From a virus: a DNA stretch of 52,513 nt. Location of the stretch: positions 1 through 52,513 of IMG/VR virus record IMGVR_UViG_3300025151_000049; one strand, written 5' to 3'. The notes beneath the pieces were generated by a model, which saw nothing but the letters and a program-made list of their open reading frames with translations, searched no databases and was not told where the DNA came from. The translations under genes and the position numbers were made by a program. Below, in pieces: positions 22,301 through 28,842 of the stretch. Each line of letters starts with the position of its first letter. Position 1 is the first letter of the stretch.

Positions 22301-22495
22301 GAAGTATCTTCATCTGCAGAGTATTTATTTATGGATTGGGGATATGTTGACTGGACATCACATATAAGATTACCTGAAATGCAATATCCTGGTAAAGTTT
22401 ACAAAAGAAGTGCTACAAATAGCGTAAATAAAAAGACTAAACAAATATTTAAGAAGAAAAGAAAAAACAAACGTGATTATTGCGTTAATAAATAA
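13313..22495 (+). CDS. Giant virion protein with DFDGD two-barrel RNA polymerase signature
   Basis: 3060 residues, the largest gene (17% of the window). The N-terminal ~130 residues hold Gly/Ala-rich hydrophobic stretches ('GGIESFSFGAI', 'GTAASMVAPIGPFGLIARGG') as in ejected proteins. Residues 2209-2213 (nt 19937-19951) read DFDGD inside 'IMHQRDFDGDHLYQY', the metal-binding loop of double-psi barrel A in beta'-like and crAss-phage/QDE-1-like RNA polymerases; an 'IPKKS' segment lies upstream as expected for that barrel. About 400 residues earlier, 'VTIVMGESSAKAFYG' (Lys at 1802) followed by 'IPADNMRGVMEI' could be the lysine-bearing barrel B. Order and spacing fit single-chain two-barrel polymerases. 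The C-terminus is very basic. Seen: motifs. Known: such polymerases are packaged in crAss-like phages. Inferred: this is an injected RNA polymerase. No T7/N4-type motif series was found. Confidence 0.65.
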   Translation: MGLSFEQTTRNNLFDSGIGNSDGKTPDYLSTFAKEDFSNKIHANRSKREDTGSLTDAFIGFTAGGIESFSFGAIRPDDYFGYSEDEQTLAYRLGKGAGTAASMVAPIGPFGLIARGGNAAIRATKGSTAIAKEAIKQTSKKFATGSLTTNVINKELKKQLLKNDASKRYLTQHGINAEELAKNNKLLQDNLAASLKAGFEKSGQQVSDRVVTRITRDIADQLRKPGVHLNTIEDYVQSLTGSSGFAGKFAGMAAQDFYVFMMHNTITSGIGSFIHGDEIGTMSDIGKRIAGNLALSGAFPLIRAIPGGGKYTLRQGADLFKTKTGLNTFRNNFMRQDYKKLVSTKQGEEDARGLIAMMLKGSDLNARNYSLLGGYKYKVTNADKTTKEIGINTILNNLADPKRMPKEQVVQILNQMRKHSDKAFNKWGAGYLAEMANVGQLSRMVLGMFAMNAETWAYGGFEGLTIPETFQHLAIGAMMAKSRGLWDKDNVSNWARDLSNYKELSYRLNMDTSNLHQLVKAYNKNTKIGETFGISMKNTAVGSGIYDIVYADNAKNDQTYTDVADGLVPPEKVEYVNQMIQVAQTMKSGVVRDPSLIDNIDVRRLSKARIEELYDNFRELEFKDGSSLKDFSAPDVFSHLQIEASEGIGNKFKAYLLDVAEATGYPLVYNETSDKLEVFPVEFSADDFSVNGQYQHNLLKFNDFILNLESHGLITRKSNTEFKQSYFVKDNKVVRESVDNVDVASKLEDITEGYINNIVKGALGQNNAYFDILSHDNPMLKQWLSGNAAKNRDRIYKISQGRTTGDDRFATPEQQFIDVVGNVFRLNNQRATGPIDDIDKGAFIARPPKIIADETTSDKESKSPAYIDKVDNTQLKLNNIYEVMRAGHTGRIEQSGQQHKIPLKDAEAFVEMYENLGLHQPSDPLYDFGYYNDLQNYVARRALAAQNFNSESLAIVVAARDNGLFDLENQTIMSPKAVADALIANNEFSANDPEYRALVEKYEYIFNKISNHPSIKISDDLMIGMNNELISAKSIESIFNVTQKGLSGKIFKDVNDAINNIKSSLKTEELAEIGAEIIRLTEDVTTYIDQLAMTGAQAGDPTIQKALVDFQDGYTILLENINNKVAGSQVVKAEISKMVNELTLIQKVYNENPAIAGQNKYNPATLLTMGESIQRVLLNEKENQIQAVETLERIASLKNHALGGGELLKLHSMLLRKLSVDLNRPEMVTTMSVNEAIAEYTNNKSFENLNNVVKLVQSVAAQRQSMKQFERDITENASKLEDIVKDKAHNRNDTPMHIIRKFNLHDTENPNQLSMQFIEMLNDYVNVPNPENENKLNQFIVDRVSAIYGAPGSKDFNSAYSELMVQWPVLSKQFASMNHITTEYTINGNKIDYDNSMPVRKTLLGVASDFIQSFNFEGLGYINNNITRDGRKGLLKDYSKEDLENIVNNTPVIDKMLADRLLNNPEDAEFIVSESQETGNKSRESNFIFDGINKMVLDVHAGNPLLIPISDNNIKSINDKFEVWYDNKLERLDVLSDTATKRNFVKSVESLVSKLGSENAQAKMILMSLDVVNSAGFDKIFSPEMFPTNDITNQRYMAHADKLLKISKQSDNTNYVKFANKDLDGLTNLRGIDPELSRISSKFKSNGIKIQLITDEDMGRLKENLNYPTSNRKQVFDMYNEIVTNKDNKYSEDHVNAAKETLAELEAMGPESSLASSILDGSGIIIDPDFSYFNGSIHGDKNLKAFKNNISYSSEFLGSATGHQGIISKFFLHENPMISNDKSLYKLRKAGVTIVMGESSAKAFYGLDRNGGKIIPYELDQNKNFIENLASIPADNMRGVMEIPFESMGFGYAAKPGEQVILPHSVTDFMNANQIYKYRTQQALLENIRKLNSAKSNLERFEDETQALVLFDRAVEQTGYDFSAGELGLAQMALKSGIFSHHNPIIRKGVMNLFNGLVFDKIRRPLTNRGQDTYIIPDAYSEHPSPTFRTVYENTPISKTSDVKNRKVFRVVNNFGYTSIADRMGKTPIRSMNDLDFVANINGRDIIFRYDGKNLQIIDHISDMAKAHKGKGYYFGGDITPQKPLDDYSLSKSELESLELFVKSYDSAIFKSDNIDYNTLTLKGMVDLLSKGTYDISDANNKIKTIDLSKNPLMYIAKKYDIGLGVQSLAIPKKSFDLGFNRIKSVLSEDFGNLSIINAHDLRIMHQRDFDGDHLYQYSGNEFEVLRYAVARMGVIEDYDILPRTPQKSNILGFDKNGTVGAVPSEMGMTNLKKGVFANQYGIGETVTLKNLTNMARNIGIEFNHKDGTISEFREIGAVDGINRLFTDPEFLAAKAMAVLNQNEVDYWGGKHALAEIVKEAILTGDVPKKLKDQLPFEIKGVISNAEKFRQRSNQNNVKSNSINEANLYRDSRDIILNALKRASAIMNNPFNEGGQFTPTDWYLKNSYNDLRAFLQNPNEYIVRRLFSKYRGNRSVLNEIVNMFYNPKAKIGLNERSSAEFIINNARKGNVPSPDNKLITFKNGVRGNKGYKNVKELMSIDNSTYLLNEVNDKGLIRDKDYYGDMLETNDLSLSDVVSLSGNLLNRVMMYKAYFPNLEPHKAMNQDMATDDYFDMQMPLKVSGTKKQMSWKDVEVRSVTKHILEKDASRLRVEIAKMKGLPGRVNEYEKTVLETKLGDIESTLKVLDDISVKSIFDQNNITGKKPEDNIFTSFYKKTGKQTHRGKGVFHLYRVKGLYLNTDSVKNLNFKQLEYIDKIKPGDMTTYYKGYTYIRVNNPLQRRYIGDNESLHALGLFDYINATTHAEQVVKRHEVSEFYDSVYEMHKIINEDYHLTRRALKDEPASKAEAFEWASRRDKMELESWLNRWNKKPDNMENLSDDQYNAIVNKDIKLLKLLIKPLHASGQYVSVDNFDLPYLYMNKQIQKVALNYLVDAEYVEMSNGKPILPPEFEKMYDHQRIYVKTSQNIKTSDQDMIRMEKHRQSAMQTKDTDFFRLGEVSSSAEYLFMDWGYVDWTSHIRLPEMQYPGKVYKRSATNSVNKKTKQIFKKKRKNKRDYCVNK

Positions 22496-22504
22496 AGGGG
22501 ATAA

Positions 22505-25372
22505 ATGTCGTTTACTTTAAGTATAAATGGTTGTGAATCTGTAATGTCTCCAGAGGTTCTTTCTAATAGGAAGAATCTTGAAAAGATAATTGATAAATTT
22601 AATAAGTTACCTAGGACAACTAAAATGTATGGTAAAATACAAACTTTAGAAGACCAAAGTCCTGCAACTAGAGCTTTAGATAGATTTGCTAAAGATATAG
22701 ATCCAAATATTGCTTTTGATGAAACTTTTATTTTAGATAAAGGGCAACTTAGAAGACTAGAAATTAGACTTGATCAACATGAAAGACAAATGGGGAACAA
22801 GTTATATTATTTAGAATCTTTGTATAAGTTACCTCATGCAATAATGCGTAAAACTCCAGTAGGTTCTGACTTTATATATTCAATTGATCAAGCTAAAAAC
22901 TACGAAAGAAATAATACTATTAACTTGAATAATAAAATGAAAGCAATTAGTAAATATTTTAGAAGAGCTAATTTAGACTATGGTATAGAGCAAGGGTTTT
23001 TTACTAAAACTCAATCAAAAAGATTAGTAGAGTTAGAAAATAAGTTAAGTAAAAATGCACAAGATATTGACGCTGTTCAAGAAATATCTAATGAAATAAA
23101 TAAAGTTATAGAGGGTGGAGATGGTAGAGTATTTAGAGATTTTACATATTTAACAAAATTAAACAACACTGATTTTTCTAATGCAATTAAAGCTGGAGTT
23201 AGAGATGATGCAGATCCAGGAAGGTTTGGAGAAGCTTTTAGTCCTAATGTTATTAAAGCTGCAGAAACAGCAAGGCAATTATTAAAAGACTTAGGTTCTG
23301 TTAACTTTGCTGCGCTTGAACAATTAAGAGATGCTGTATGGGTAAAAACAACAGGCATGTCTTATTCTGATAATCGTAAAATGGCTAATTTTAGTCCGTA
23401 TTTAAAATCATTTGATAAATCTATATCAGATGCTAAAAACAGATTAAAAATTGGTATGAAAGAAGGTGGTTATTTACCTGAAGTTTCAATTGAGAATATA
23501 ATAGAATTGAAATCTAGAGCAGATAAAATATTAGCAGAAAATAACAATGTTATATTAGAAAAGTTAATAGATGATTTAGCTGTTGATATACAAAGCATGC
23601 TTAAAACAGACTTACCTGCAAATATAAAAGCTAGAAATGATTTAATAAATAAAAATTACTCTAAAAATCCATTATTCGTCTTAAACGAATATGGACAACA
23701 AGCAATACAGTTTAATAAATTAAGCACTATTACTAATTCTTATCAAAAAATACTACAAACTATTACTAAGCCAGATATTGGTGTAGAATACTTAGAAGGA
23801 TTAAGTAACTTTGTTCATGATGAATATACAATAGCTACAAAAGGATTGGCTAATAGACCTGAAGTAGTAAATAGATTTATTAGAACAGTAAAAGTAGTTG
23901 AAACATTAAAAGCTATGTCATTAGGTGTTCCAGGAGCTTTAAGAAACGTTGCTGGTATGCAGTTCTTTTTAGTTAATATGGGTAGACAAAGAATAAAAGA
24001 AGCTAATCTTATGTACAATACAGGAGTATATGAAGGTGATAGCGTTCGAAGAATTGTTAACTCAATAGCTCAAAAACAAGGTTTTGATTTTGGTGACTTA
24101 GGTGCAGAACTTGTTACTGATGGACTTATTACTAAAGATCAGTCTCAAAAATTAGATTTTAAATTTAATATTGAAACTGGAAGAATTGAAGCTAAAGAAA
24201 AAGGCAATAAAACTTGGGAAAAAATTGAAAGCTTTATGGAAGGTGCTACTAAAAAGGGATTGGTTTTACACACTATAGGTGAAAACTTTATTCGTAAGCA
24301 TATGTATAGACTTGCTTTAGTAGAATCTTTAGAAACTTATAGAAGTCAACCTGAATATTGGGCAAAGCACGGAGGTCATAAGCTTACAGCTGATAATTGG
24401 CAAGGAAATAAATTAGCTCAAACAGCATCTAAACAGGCATTATTTATAGTTAATCAAATGGCTGGTGAGTATGCTCTTCATGCTAAATCTAGACTTTTAA
24501 CAGGAACTCCAGGAAAAATAAATAAAAATAGTAAAATATTAAATCCTGTAGAAACTGGATTAACAGCAGTAACTTCTTTAGCAACAGGACTTTTGCATTA
24601 TCCAATGTTTATAACTGATATGCAATATAAAAAAGTTGAAGGTGCACTACATGGATTGGCTGGTGGAAAGATAGGTGCTAGACAAATATACTCTCCAGAA
24701 GCTCAATACTTAGCTAAATACGCAGCTTTTTATTCATTTATACAAATGCTATCAATAGGATTTAATGCAGATTTAAATAGATTATTTGAAAATGATACAA
24801 TTGAACGTGTAAAAGACATGTACAGAGAAATTAGTGGACCGTCACCAGATGATTTAAATTCAGATGGAACATTAAAAGATTCTGCTGCAGGATATTATGG
24901 TGTATTAGGACAATTTACTGGTCCTTTAGTTGATGATTTAGCATTTGGTATGATGTCTGTAGGGCTTATGGGAATGCCAGACAGTTGGTTTTCAAGAACA
25001 ATTTTAGGTTATGATAGATATTTAGAAGATAGTGGTGCAGATGCTAAAGAAAGAGCTTACTGGAATAGATTAGGTACAGCATTTGGATTTTTTGGAAATA
25101 AAGTTGTTCCAGCTATGAGAGATGGAAGAGGACTAGATGTTATTGCTCATTCTGTTGGGTTATGGCCTAGTGCTTATACAAGATCTGGTAGAGAGCTTGT
25201 TAATAAAGCTGTAGGTACAGTCACACCTTATAAACCTTTTAAATCTTCTAAGAAAAAGGCTAAAAAGAAATGGACTGATATACAGAATCAAAATAAATCT
25301 AAAAAAAATATGACACCTATAGAAGCTTTAGAACAACAATTAAGAGATATAAATACTAGGTATGATTTTTAG
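22505..25372 (+). CDS. Large virion/ejection-associated protein (955 aa)
   Basis: Starts nine bases after the giant gene with AAGGGGAT as ribosome site. Mostly helical. Residues ~120-150 contain 'KLPHAIMRKTPVGSDFIYSID' and the C-terminal third has hydrophobic Gly-rich stretches (TAVTSLATGLLHYPMF, 'VDDLAFGMMSVGLMGMPDSWF') that could insert in a membrane, then a Lys-rich tail. This composition and its place as last gene of the late operon fit a DNA-ejection protein acting with the giant protein. No enzymatic motif recognised; a large-polyvalent-protein-type C-terminal domain is possible but cannot be proved by eye. Confidence 0.6.
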   Translation: MSFTLSINGCESVMSPEVLSNRKNLEKIIDKFNKLPRTTKMYGKIQTLEDQSPATRALDRFAKDIDPNIAFDETFILDKGQLRRLEIRLDQHERQMGNKLYYLESLYKLPHAIMRKTPVGSDFIYSIDQAKNYERNNTINLNNKMKAISKYFRRANLDYGIEQGFFTKTQSKRLVELENKLSKNAQDIDAVQEISNEINKVIEGGDGRVFRDFTYLTKLNNTDFSNAIKAGVRDDADPGRFGEAFSPNVIKAAETARQLLKDLGSVNFAALEQLRDAVWVKTTGMSYSDNRKMANFSPYLKSFDKSISDAKNRLKIGMKEGGYLPEVSIENIIELKSRADKILAENNNVILEKLIDDLAVDIQSMLKTDLPANIKARNDLINKNYSKNPLFVLNEYGQQAIQFNKLSTITNSYQKILQTITKPDIGVEYLEGLSNFVHDEYTIATKGLANRPEVVNRFIRTVKVVETLKAMSLGVPGALRNVAGMQFFLVNMGRQRIKEANLMYNTGVYEGDSVRRIVNSIAQKQGFDFGDLGAELVTDGLITKDQSQKLDFKFNIETGRIEAKEKGNKTWEKIESFMEGATKKGLVLHTIGENFIRKHMYRLALVESLETYRSQPEYWAKHGGHKLTADNWQGNKLAQTASKQALFIVNQMAGEYALHAKSRLLTGTPGKINKNSKILNPVETGLTAVTSLATGLLHYPMFITDMQYKKVEGALHGLAGGKIGARQIYSPEAQYLAKYAAFYSFIQMLSIGFNADLNRLFENDTIERVKDMYREISGPSPDDLNSDGTLKDSAAGYYGVLGQFTGPLVDDLAFGMMSVGLMGMPDSWFSRTILGYDRYLEDSGADAKERAYWNRLGTAFGFFGNKVVPAMRDGRGLDVIAHSVGLWPSAYTRSGRELVNKAVGTVTPYKPFKSSKKKAKKKWTDIQNQNKSKKNMTPIEALEQQLRDINTRYDF

Positions 25373-25378
25373 GAGAAT

Positions 25379-25410
25379 AGGGTGCAACCGAAAGGGAGGT
25401 CACACCCTTT
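25379..25410. terminator. Candidate convergent terminator/hairpin
   Basis: Between the converging late (+) and early (-) operons. AGGGTG (25379-25384) pairs with CACCCT (25403-25408), and an alternative stem AAAGGG/CCCTTT (25391-25396 with 25405-25410) exists. No long T-run follows on either strand, so it may be a weak or factor-dependent terminator. Confidence 0.35.
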
Positions 25411-25424
25411 GTCATGGACGACAA

Positions 25425-25595
25425 TTATAAATTTTCTTCTATTTTAATTGCAAATCTAAAAGTTAAATTAATTATACTAAAAGCAATTCCAATACCTAAT
25501 ATATCTGTACTATGCAAAACTAAGGTAAATGGAAAAAATCTTAACTCTATATAACCATCATGTATATATATATTAAATAATTCTTTATGATTCAT
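25425..25595 (-). CDS. Small protein with hydrophobic core (56 aa), last early gene
   Basis: Starts inside the stop of the upstream nuclease gene (ATGA overlap). Begins MNHKELFNIYIHDGYIELRF and continues with a hydrophobic stretch (DILGIGIAFSIINLTFRFAI). Predicted to be mainly beta with possible membrane contact. Function unknown; the overlap and frame integrity support it. Confidence 0.6.
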   Translation of the reverse strand: MNHKELFNIYIHDGYIELRFFPFTLVLHSTDILGIGIAFSIINLTFRFAIKIEENL

Positions 25596-25936
25596 TTGTC
25601 CCTCTCAATCAAATCTATAAAGTGATCAAATTCTATTGCTACATATATTTTAGATCTATTTCTTTTAAAAACTAAAACAGGTTGTCTATCATCACTATTT
25701 CCATCTGCCTGTTCTAAAGATTTCCAAAGATTCAATCTTTCTTGATTTTTACATTCAAAGCTATATCTTATAATCTTTTTAGCTGCTGGTGATAATACAA
25801 TATCTTCACCACTCATACCCATAACTTGGGATTCAATATCATTCGTCTCAAGAATCTCCGTATACACAGAGCGAAGGCGGTCCCTCACTAAGTTCTGTAG
25901 TTTCCTGCCTTTGTTTTTTGCGGAACGCGCTTTCAT
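25592..25936 (-). CDS. PD-(D/E)XK nuclease, Holliday-junction-resolvase-like
   Basis: 114 residues with a GGGAGG ribosome site. Motifs: an N-terminal basic helix with Lys/Arg (AKNKGRKLQNLVRD), then SGED-I (Asp45), LSPAAKK, and E-C-K at 61-63 followed by a Gln-Ala helix ('WKSLEQA'), then the strand PVLVFKRNRSKIYVAI. This is the classic E...D...ExK arrangement of small phage PD-(D/E)XK endonucleases, used in recombination or in debranching DNA before packaging. It overlaps the upstream gene by 89 bases in another frame, which is unusual but supported by both starts. Confidence 0.8.
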   Translation of the reverse strand: MKARSAKNKGRKLQNLVRDRLRSVYTEILETNDIESQVMGMSGEDIVLSPAAKKIIRYSFECKNQERLNLWKSLEQADGNSDDRQPVLVFKRNRSKIYVAIEFDHFIDLIERDK

Positions 25937-26105
25937 ATTCTCCCTCCCTTATTTTTTTTAAAGCATTATTCTTCTCTATATCTTCACCATCAAGATCTCT
26001 ATATTGGCCATCACCAGTTATTTCATAACTATCTGGATGTAAGTCTTTGTATGTTTCTATCATACTATCAATATCTCTTTTTAGTTTTAATAAATCTTCT
26101 ATCAT
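25848..26105 (-). CDS. Small acidic helical protein (85 aa), unknown
   Basis: Start chosen at ATG 26105 (MIEDLLKLKRDIDSMIE) behind TAGGAGACAAT; a longer reading from 26141 would run through a GAAA-loop hairpin. The protein is a charged helix with a short C-terminal tail. Its last 89 bases overlap the nuclease gene in a different frame, so the C-terminus may be dictated by the nuclease. Function unknown; proximity suggests a recombination accessory role. Confidence 0.6.
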   Translation of the reverse strand: MIEDLLKLKRDIDSMIETYKDLHPDSYEITGDGQYRDLDGEDIEKNNALKKIREGEYESAFRKKQRQETTELSEGPPSLCVYGDS

Positions 26106-26122
26106 ATTGTCTCCTAGTGAAA

Positions 26123-26136
26123 CCCCCTTTCGGGGG
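26123..26136 (-). other. GAAA-tetraloop hairpin between early genes
   Basis: On the minus strand CCCCC-GAAA-GGGGG, followed by TTTC, lies just after the stop of the winged-helix-like gene (26143) and 18 bases before the next start. It is a perfect 5-bp G-C stem with a GNRA loop in AT-rich surroundings. It could be a weak terminator, an mRNA stabiliser or a processing site. Confidence 0.6.
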
Positions 26137-26142
26137 CACACA

Positions 26143-26427
26143 TTATATTAGTTTCCATGTATGAGTCATCTTACCCCATACACCTTTTCTCATTATGTTT
26201 GTTTTCTTAAGTTTACCATCATTAGTTAAGTTAGTCATAGCTCTTCTAATGCTAGTAATAGGATATGTAGTTTCTGAATTGTCAACTAATATGCCCTGTA
26301 TTTCATCAGGACTTAAGTTTCTTTTATAATGATTAAATATAGCCATTATAACTTCTTCTTGTTTATTAGATGATTCTATGCTGCTTTTAAGTACATTTCC
26401 TGTTTCGTTGTTAGTGTTGTAGTACAT
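26143..26427 (-). CDS. Winged-helix-like DNA-binding protein candidate
   Basis: 94 residues coupled to the gene before it (TAATG). From about residue 23 the pattern 'QEEVIMAIFNHYKRNLSPDEI ... SIRRAMTNLTNDGKLKKT ... GVWGKMTHTWKLI' matches a winged-helix fold: three helices (the third, SIRRAMTNL, as recognition helix) followed by a beta hairpin with a Lys-rich turn. It resembles phage replication regulators of the MarR/IclR-like wing type. Could regulate early or late transcription; target unknown. Confidence 0.6.
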   Translation of the reverse strand: MYYNTNNETGNVLKSSIESSNKQEEVIMAIFNHYKRNLSPDEIQGILVDNSETTYPITSIRRAMTNLTNDGKLKKTNIMRKGVWGKMTHTWKLI

Positions 26428-26630
26428 TATATAATCTCCAATCCTAATCTATGTAAAGCTGCATTAACTTTTTCTCTCATTTTAATTAGTTCTTTATACA
26501 TGTCTTGTTGCTCATTTACTATACTATCAGCAAGTTTGTTTAACCTATCTAAAGTCTCATCTACATCAAGCCTTTTTTTCTTAGGTTTTATTTCTTTTTT
26601 TACTACTTTTCCTTCTGCTTTGTAGCTCAT
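26427..26630 (-). CDS. Small coiled-coil protein (67 aa)
   Basis: Basic N-terminus (EGKVVKKEIKPKKKRLD) followed by a heptad-spaced helix (LDRLNKLADSIVNEQQDMY and onward to LHRLGLEI). It overlaps both neighbours by one to four bases. Probably oligomeric; no known family. Confidence 0.6.
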   Translation of the reverse strand: MSYKAEGKVVKKEIKPKKKRLDVDETLDRLNKLADSIVNEQQDMYKELIKMREKVNAALHRLGLEII

Positions 26631-26794
26631 TTTTTACTCTCCTTTTGTTTTTCTCTTAGCATTTTTTGGTATTCATATCTACATCTTTTAGCATACATTC
26701 TAGGTGTATAGTGAGTGTAGTCACGTTCTTTGGGATTTTGACCTAAACCTATATCCGTTCTATTCATAAAATGTACAAATTCACTAGCCCTCAT
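26627..26794 (-). CDS. Small basic protein (55 aa)
   Basis: Start chosen at ATG 26794 (MRASEFVHF), which overlaps the stop region of the primase-helicase gene; a TTG eight codons upstream is less likely. Ends in a Lys/Glu/Arg-rich helix. Contains 'DYTHYTPRMYAKRCRYEY'. Function unknown. Confidence 0.5.
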   Translation of the reverse strand: MRASEFVHFMNRTDIGLGQNPKERDYTHYTPRMYAKRCRYEYQKMLREKQKESKK

Positions 26795-28556
26795 ATGGAA
26801 CCATTCGTAAGTTATCAAATCCTAGTTTAATATTCATTGACTCTTTTTCTCTGTTCTTATCACTTACAAGCTGCAACATTTGTATCTTACCTTCTTGATC
26901 CTTAAATGGTTTAAGAGATAATATTTTATTTGCATTGTAAGCAACTCTAAATGAGCCTCTAGATGAAGCTATATTCATACCTTCTACCATAGCTTGTTTA
27001 CTAATCTCACTAACAGTAAATACAATTACATTATGTTTTACTGCAAGTTCCATTAATGCTTGACTAGCTTCCTCAACTTTCATGTTATGATCGTTCTTTT
27101 TGCTCCTAAATAGCCCCATATGGTCAACAACTACTATTTCTGGCTTAACAGGTAGGGTAGCAATTCTTTTCTCTAATTCATGTGTATATAGAGATCCAAA
27201 ATCTACAGTTAGCCAATCAAACTTCTGACTAATACCATTGTTATACTTTCTATAATGTTCTGCTAATTCTTCTTCTGACATACCAGTTTCAATCATAGCA
27301 AATCTAGACCATATTTGTCTAGGTGACATCTCCATTTCTATAAAGTATGTTGGTCTTTTAAATGCAACCATCATATTTTGTAGAAACATTGTTTTCATAG
27401 AAGCAGGAGGAGCCTGTAAGATTACTACTTCGCCTGGATATATAGGAAAATCACATCCATAGGCTTCTTTAAAGTTTATAGGATTTAAATCTCTTTTATA
27501 GAACTCAATCATCTCTTTTTCCATAGATTCTGCATCCATAGTATTTTGAGACTTCTTAGATTTAAATAATCTACATGTATTTTGACAATGCTTATCCATA
27601 AGTACGTCATTACAACCATATCTATAGCCATTACCATCATGCCCTTCGTAACAATTATCAATAATTGCATCTAATTCTTTTTGAGTAAATGGTTTTTCTT
27701 TACTATCTACTCTTTCTCTCCAATCATTCATAATCAGTCTGACTGTTTCCTCTGGGTATAGCCATCTCATCCATGCTGATAGTCTAAGTGCTACCATATG
27801 TCTGCTACCAATAACACTACCGTATAACATTCTTTGTATACATGGATAATTCATTGGATCTGGTTGTCTACCTTTAGAGGAGACAGGCTCCTCAATCAGC
27901 TGTGTTTTGTGCGAAGATTGCTGATTTGCTCCTAATACATCAAATACAACATTACATTCAATGTCATCATTTAATACTTTTTGTGGTTGTTTAGCATAAG
28001 ATTCTAATTCTTGTAAAAACTCATTATCATCTTTATCTAATACATTTATAATAGGATCAATCTGAACTTTATATAAATTAGATTTACTATTTTTAGTATT
28101 TAACAACCTTATAATTCTTGTTTTATCTGTAACTGATGGATCTGCATACTCAAATATACCTTTACTAGTCAACTCTTGTTTAACCTTCATATGTAAATCA
28201 TCACATGGCTTCCATCTAAAAGCAGATGAGTGTATACCCACATGAAATCCTGTGCCACTAAAATACGTATTATAGGCAAGATTCATATCTTCTAGTATAA
28301 CGTATAGCCCTAACAATTTATCTCTTGCATTTAAGCTGTTTGTCCCATCTACATCTAATATAAATTCATCAGGCATATATATTAATCCTGTATATCCTGC
28401 TAATTTACCCTTTTTTTGTACATAATCTTGTACTGATTCATCATAATCATACAAAGATACAAATGTATCTCTATCTAATCCCATCCACTCACTAGCTTTA
28501 GAAGCTTCTTGAAAATGGCATCTATTTGATAAACCAAATGCAAATTCTTTTATCAT
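26784..28556 (-). CDS. AEP-type primase fused to DnaB-like helicase
   Basis: 590 residues. The N-terminal half has archaeo-eukaryotic primase motifs: hDhD as FILDVDG (Asp68, Asp70), SGTGFH (His105) and 'DPSVTDKTRIIRLLNT' (about 139-153). A four-cysteine cluster (C302, C315, C324, C328) is a likely zinc site. The C-terminal half is a RecA/DnaB-like ATPase with 'GEVVILQAPPASMKT' as Walker A (382-389) and 'EIVVVDHMG' as Walker B. The loop has Met where Gly normally precedes the catalytic Lys (SMKT). The enzyme would synthesise primers and unwind DNA at the phage fork. It lies next to SSB and ERF genes. No DNA polymerase is encoded nearby, so the host polymerase is probably used. Confidence 0.85.
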   Translation of the reverse strand: MIKEFAFGLSNRCHFQEASKASEWMGLDRDTFVSLYDYDESVQDYVQKKGKLAGYTGLIYMPDEFILDVDGTNSLNARDKLLGLYVILEDMNLAYNTYFSGTGFHVGIHSSAFRWKPCDDLHMKVKQELTSKGIFEYADPSVTDKTRIIRLLNTKNSKSNLYKVQIDPIINVLDKDDNEFLQELESYAKQPQKVLNDDIECNVVFDVLGANQQSSHKTQLIEEPVSSKGRQPDPMNYPCIQRMLYGSVIGSRHMVALRLSAWMRWLYPEETVRLIMNDWRERVDSKEKPFTQKELDAIIDNCYEGHDGNGYRYGCNDVLMDKHCQNTCRLFKSKKSQNTMDAESMEKEMIEFYKRDLNPINFKEAYGCDFPIYPGEVVILQAPPASMKTMFLQNMMVAFKRPTYFIEMEMSPRQIWSRFAMIETGMSEEELAEHYRKYNNGISQKFDWLTVDFGSLYTHELEKRIATLPVKPEIVVVDHMGLFRSKKNDHNMKVEEASQALMELAVKHNVIVFTVSEISKQAMVEGMNIASSRGSFRVAYNANKILSLKPFKDQEGKIQMLQLVSDKNREKESMNIKLGFDNLRMVPYEG

Positions 28557-28557
28557 A

Positions 28558-28758
28558 TTACTCCCCTTTTTTTGTAGTAGGTTTATGTAATTTACTTAAA
28601 TCAATTAAAGTATTATAAGGCCAAGACATTTCATTCTTTAATCTCAATGCTCTATCATAAACATTTTCTCTACTTTTATTTTTTCTTTTAGTTTTATTAG
28701 CATTTTGAGCGCCTTTTTTTGATCTTGATTTATCTCCTAATTTTGCTAAACCTGCCAT
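28558..28758 (-). CDS. Small very basic protein (66 aa)
   Basis: ATG at 28758 behind GAAAGGAGAAAAT; a longer form upstream lacks such a site. First 35 residues are almost all Lys/Arg/Ser/Asn (KSRSKKGAQNANKTKRKNKS), then a helical part with WPYNTLIDLSKLHK. Separated by one base from the primase-helicase start, so probably a nucleic-acid-binding partner or leader of that gene. Confidence 0.6.
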   Translation of the reverse strand: MAGLAKLGDKSRSKKGAQNANKTKRKNKSRENVYDRALRLKNEMSWPYNTLIDLSKLHKPTTKKGE

Positions 28759-28842
28759 ATTTTCTCCTTTCAAATTTTTGGTAACTCCTGCAACTTCCAG
28801 CCAGGCAATGTTCAACATATGATTTACTCATTCAAATATAGG

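Noticed and set aside
13313-22495. T7/N4-type single-subunit RNA polymerase
   Set aside because: No ordered motif series (T/DxxGR, catalytic Asp, Rx3K..Y, HDS) was found; the DFDGD context points to the two-barrel class.
25848-26141. Longer start (26141) for the 85-residue gene
   Set aside because: Would run through a perfect GAAA hairpin and lacks a ribosome site; ATG 26105 has TAGGAGA.
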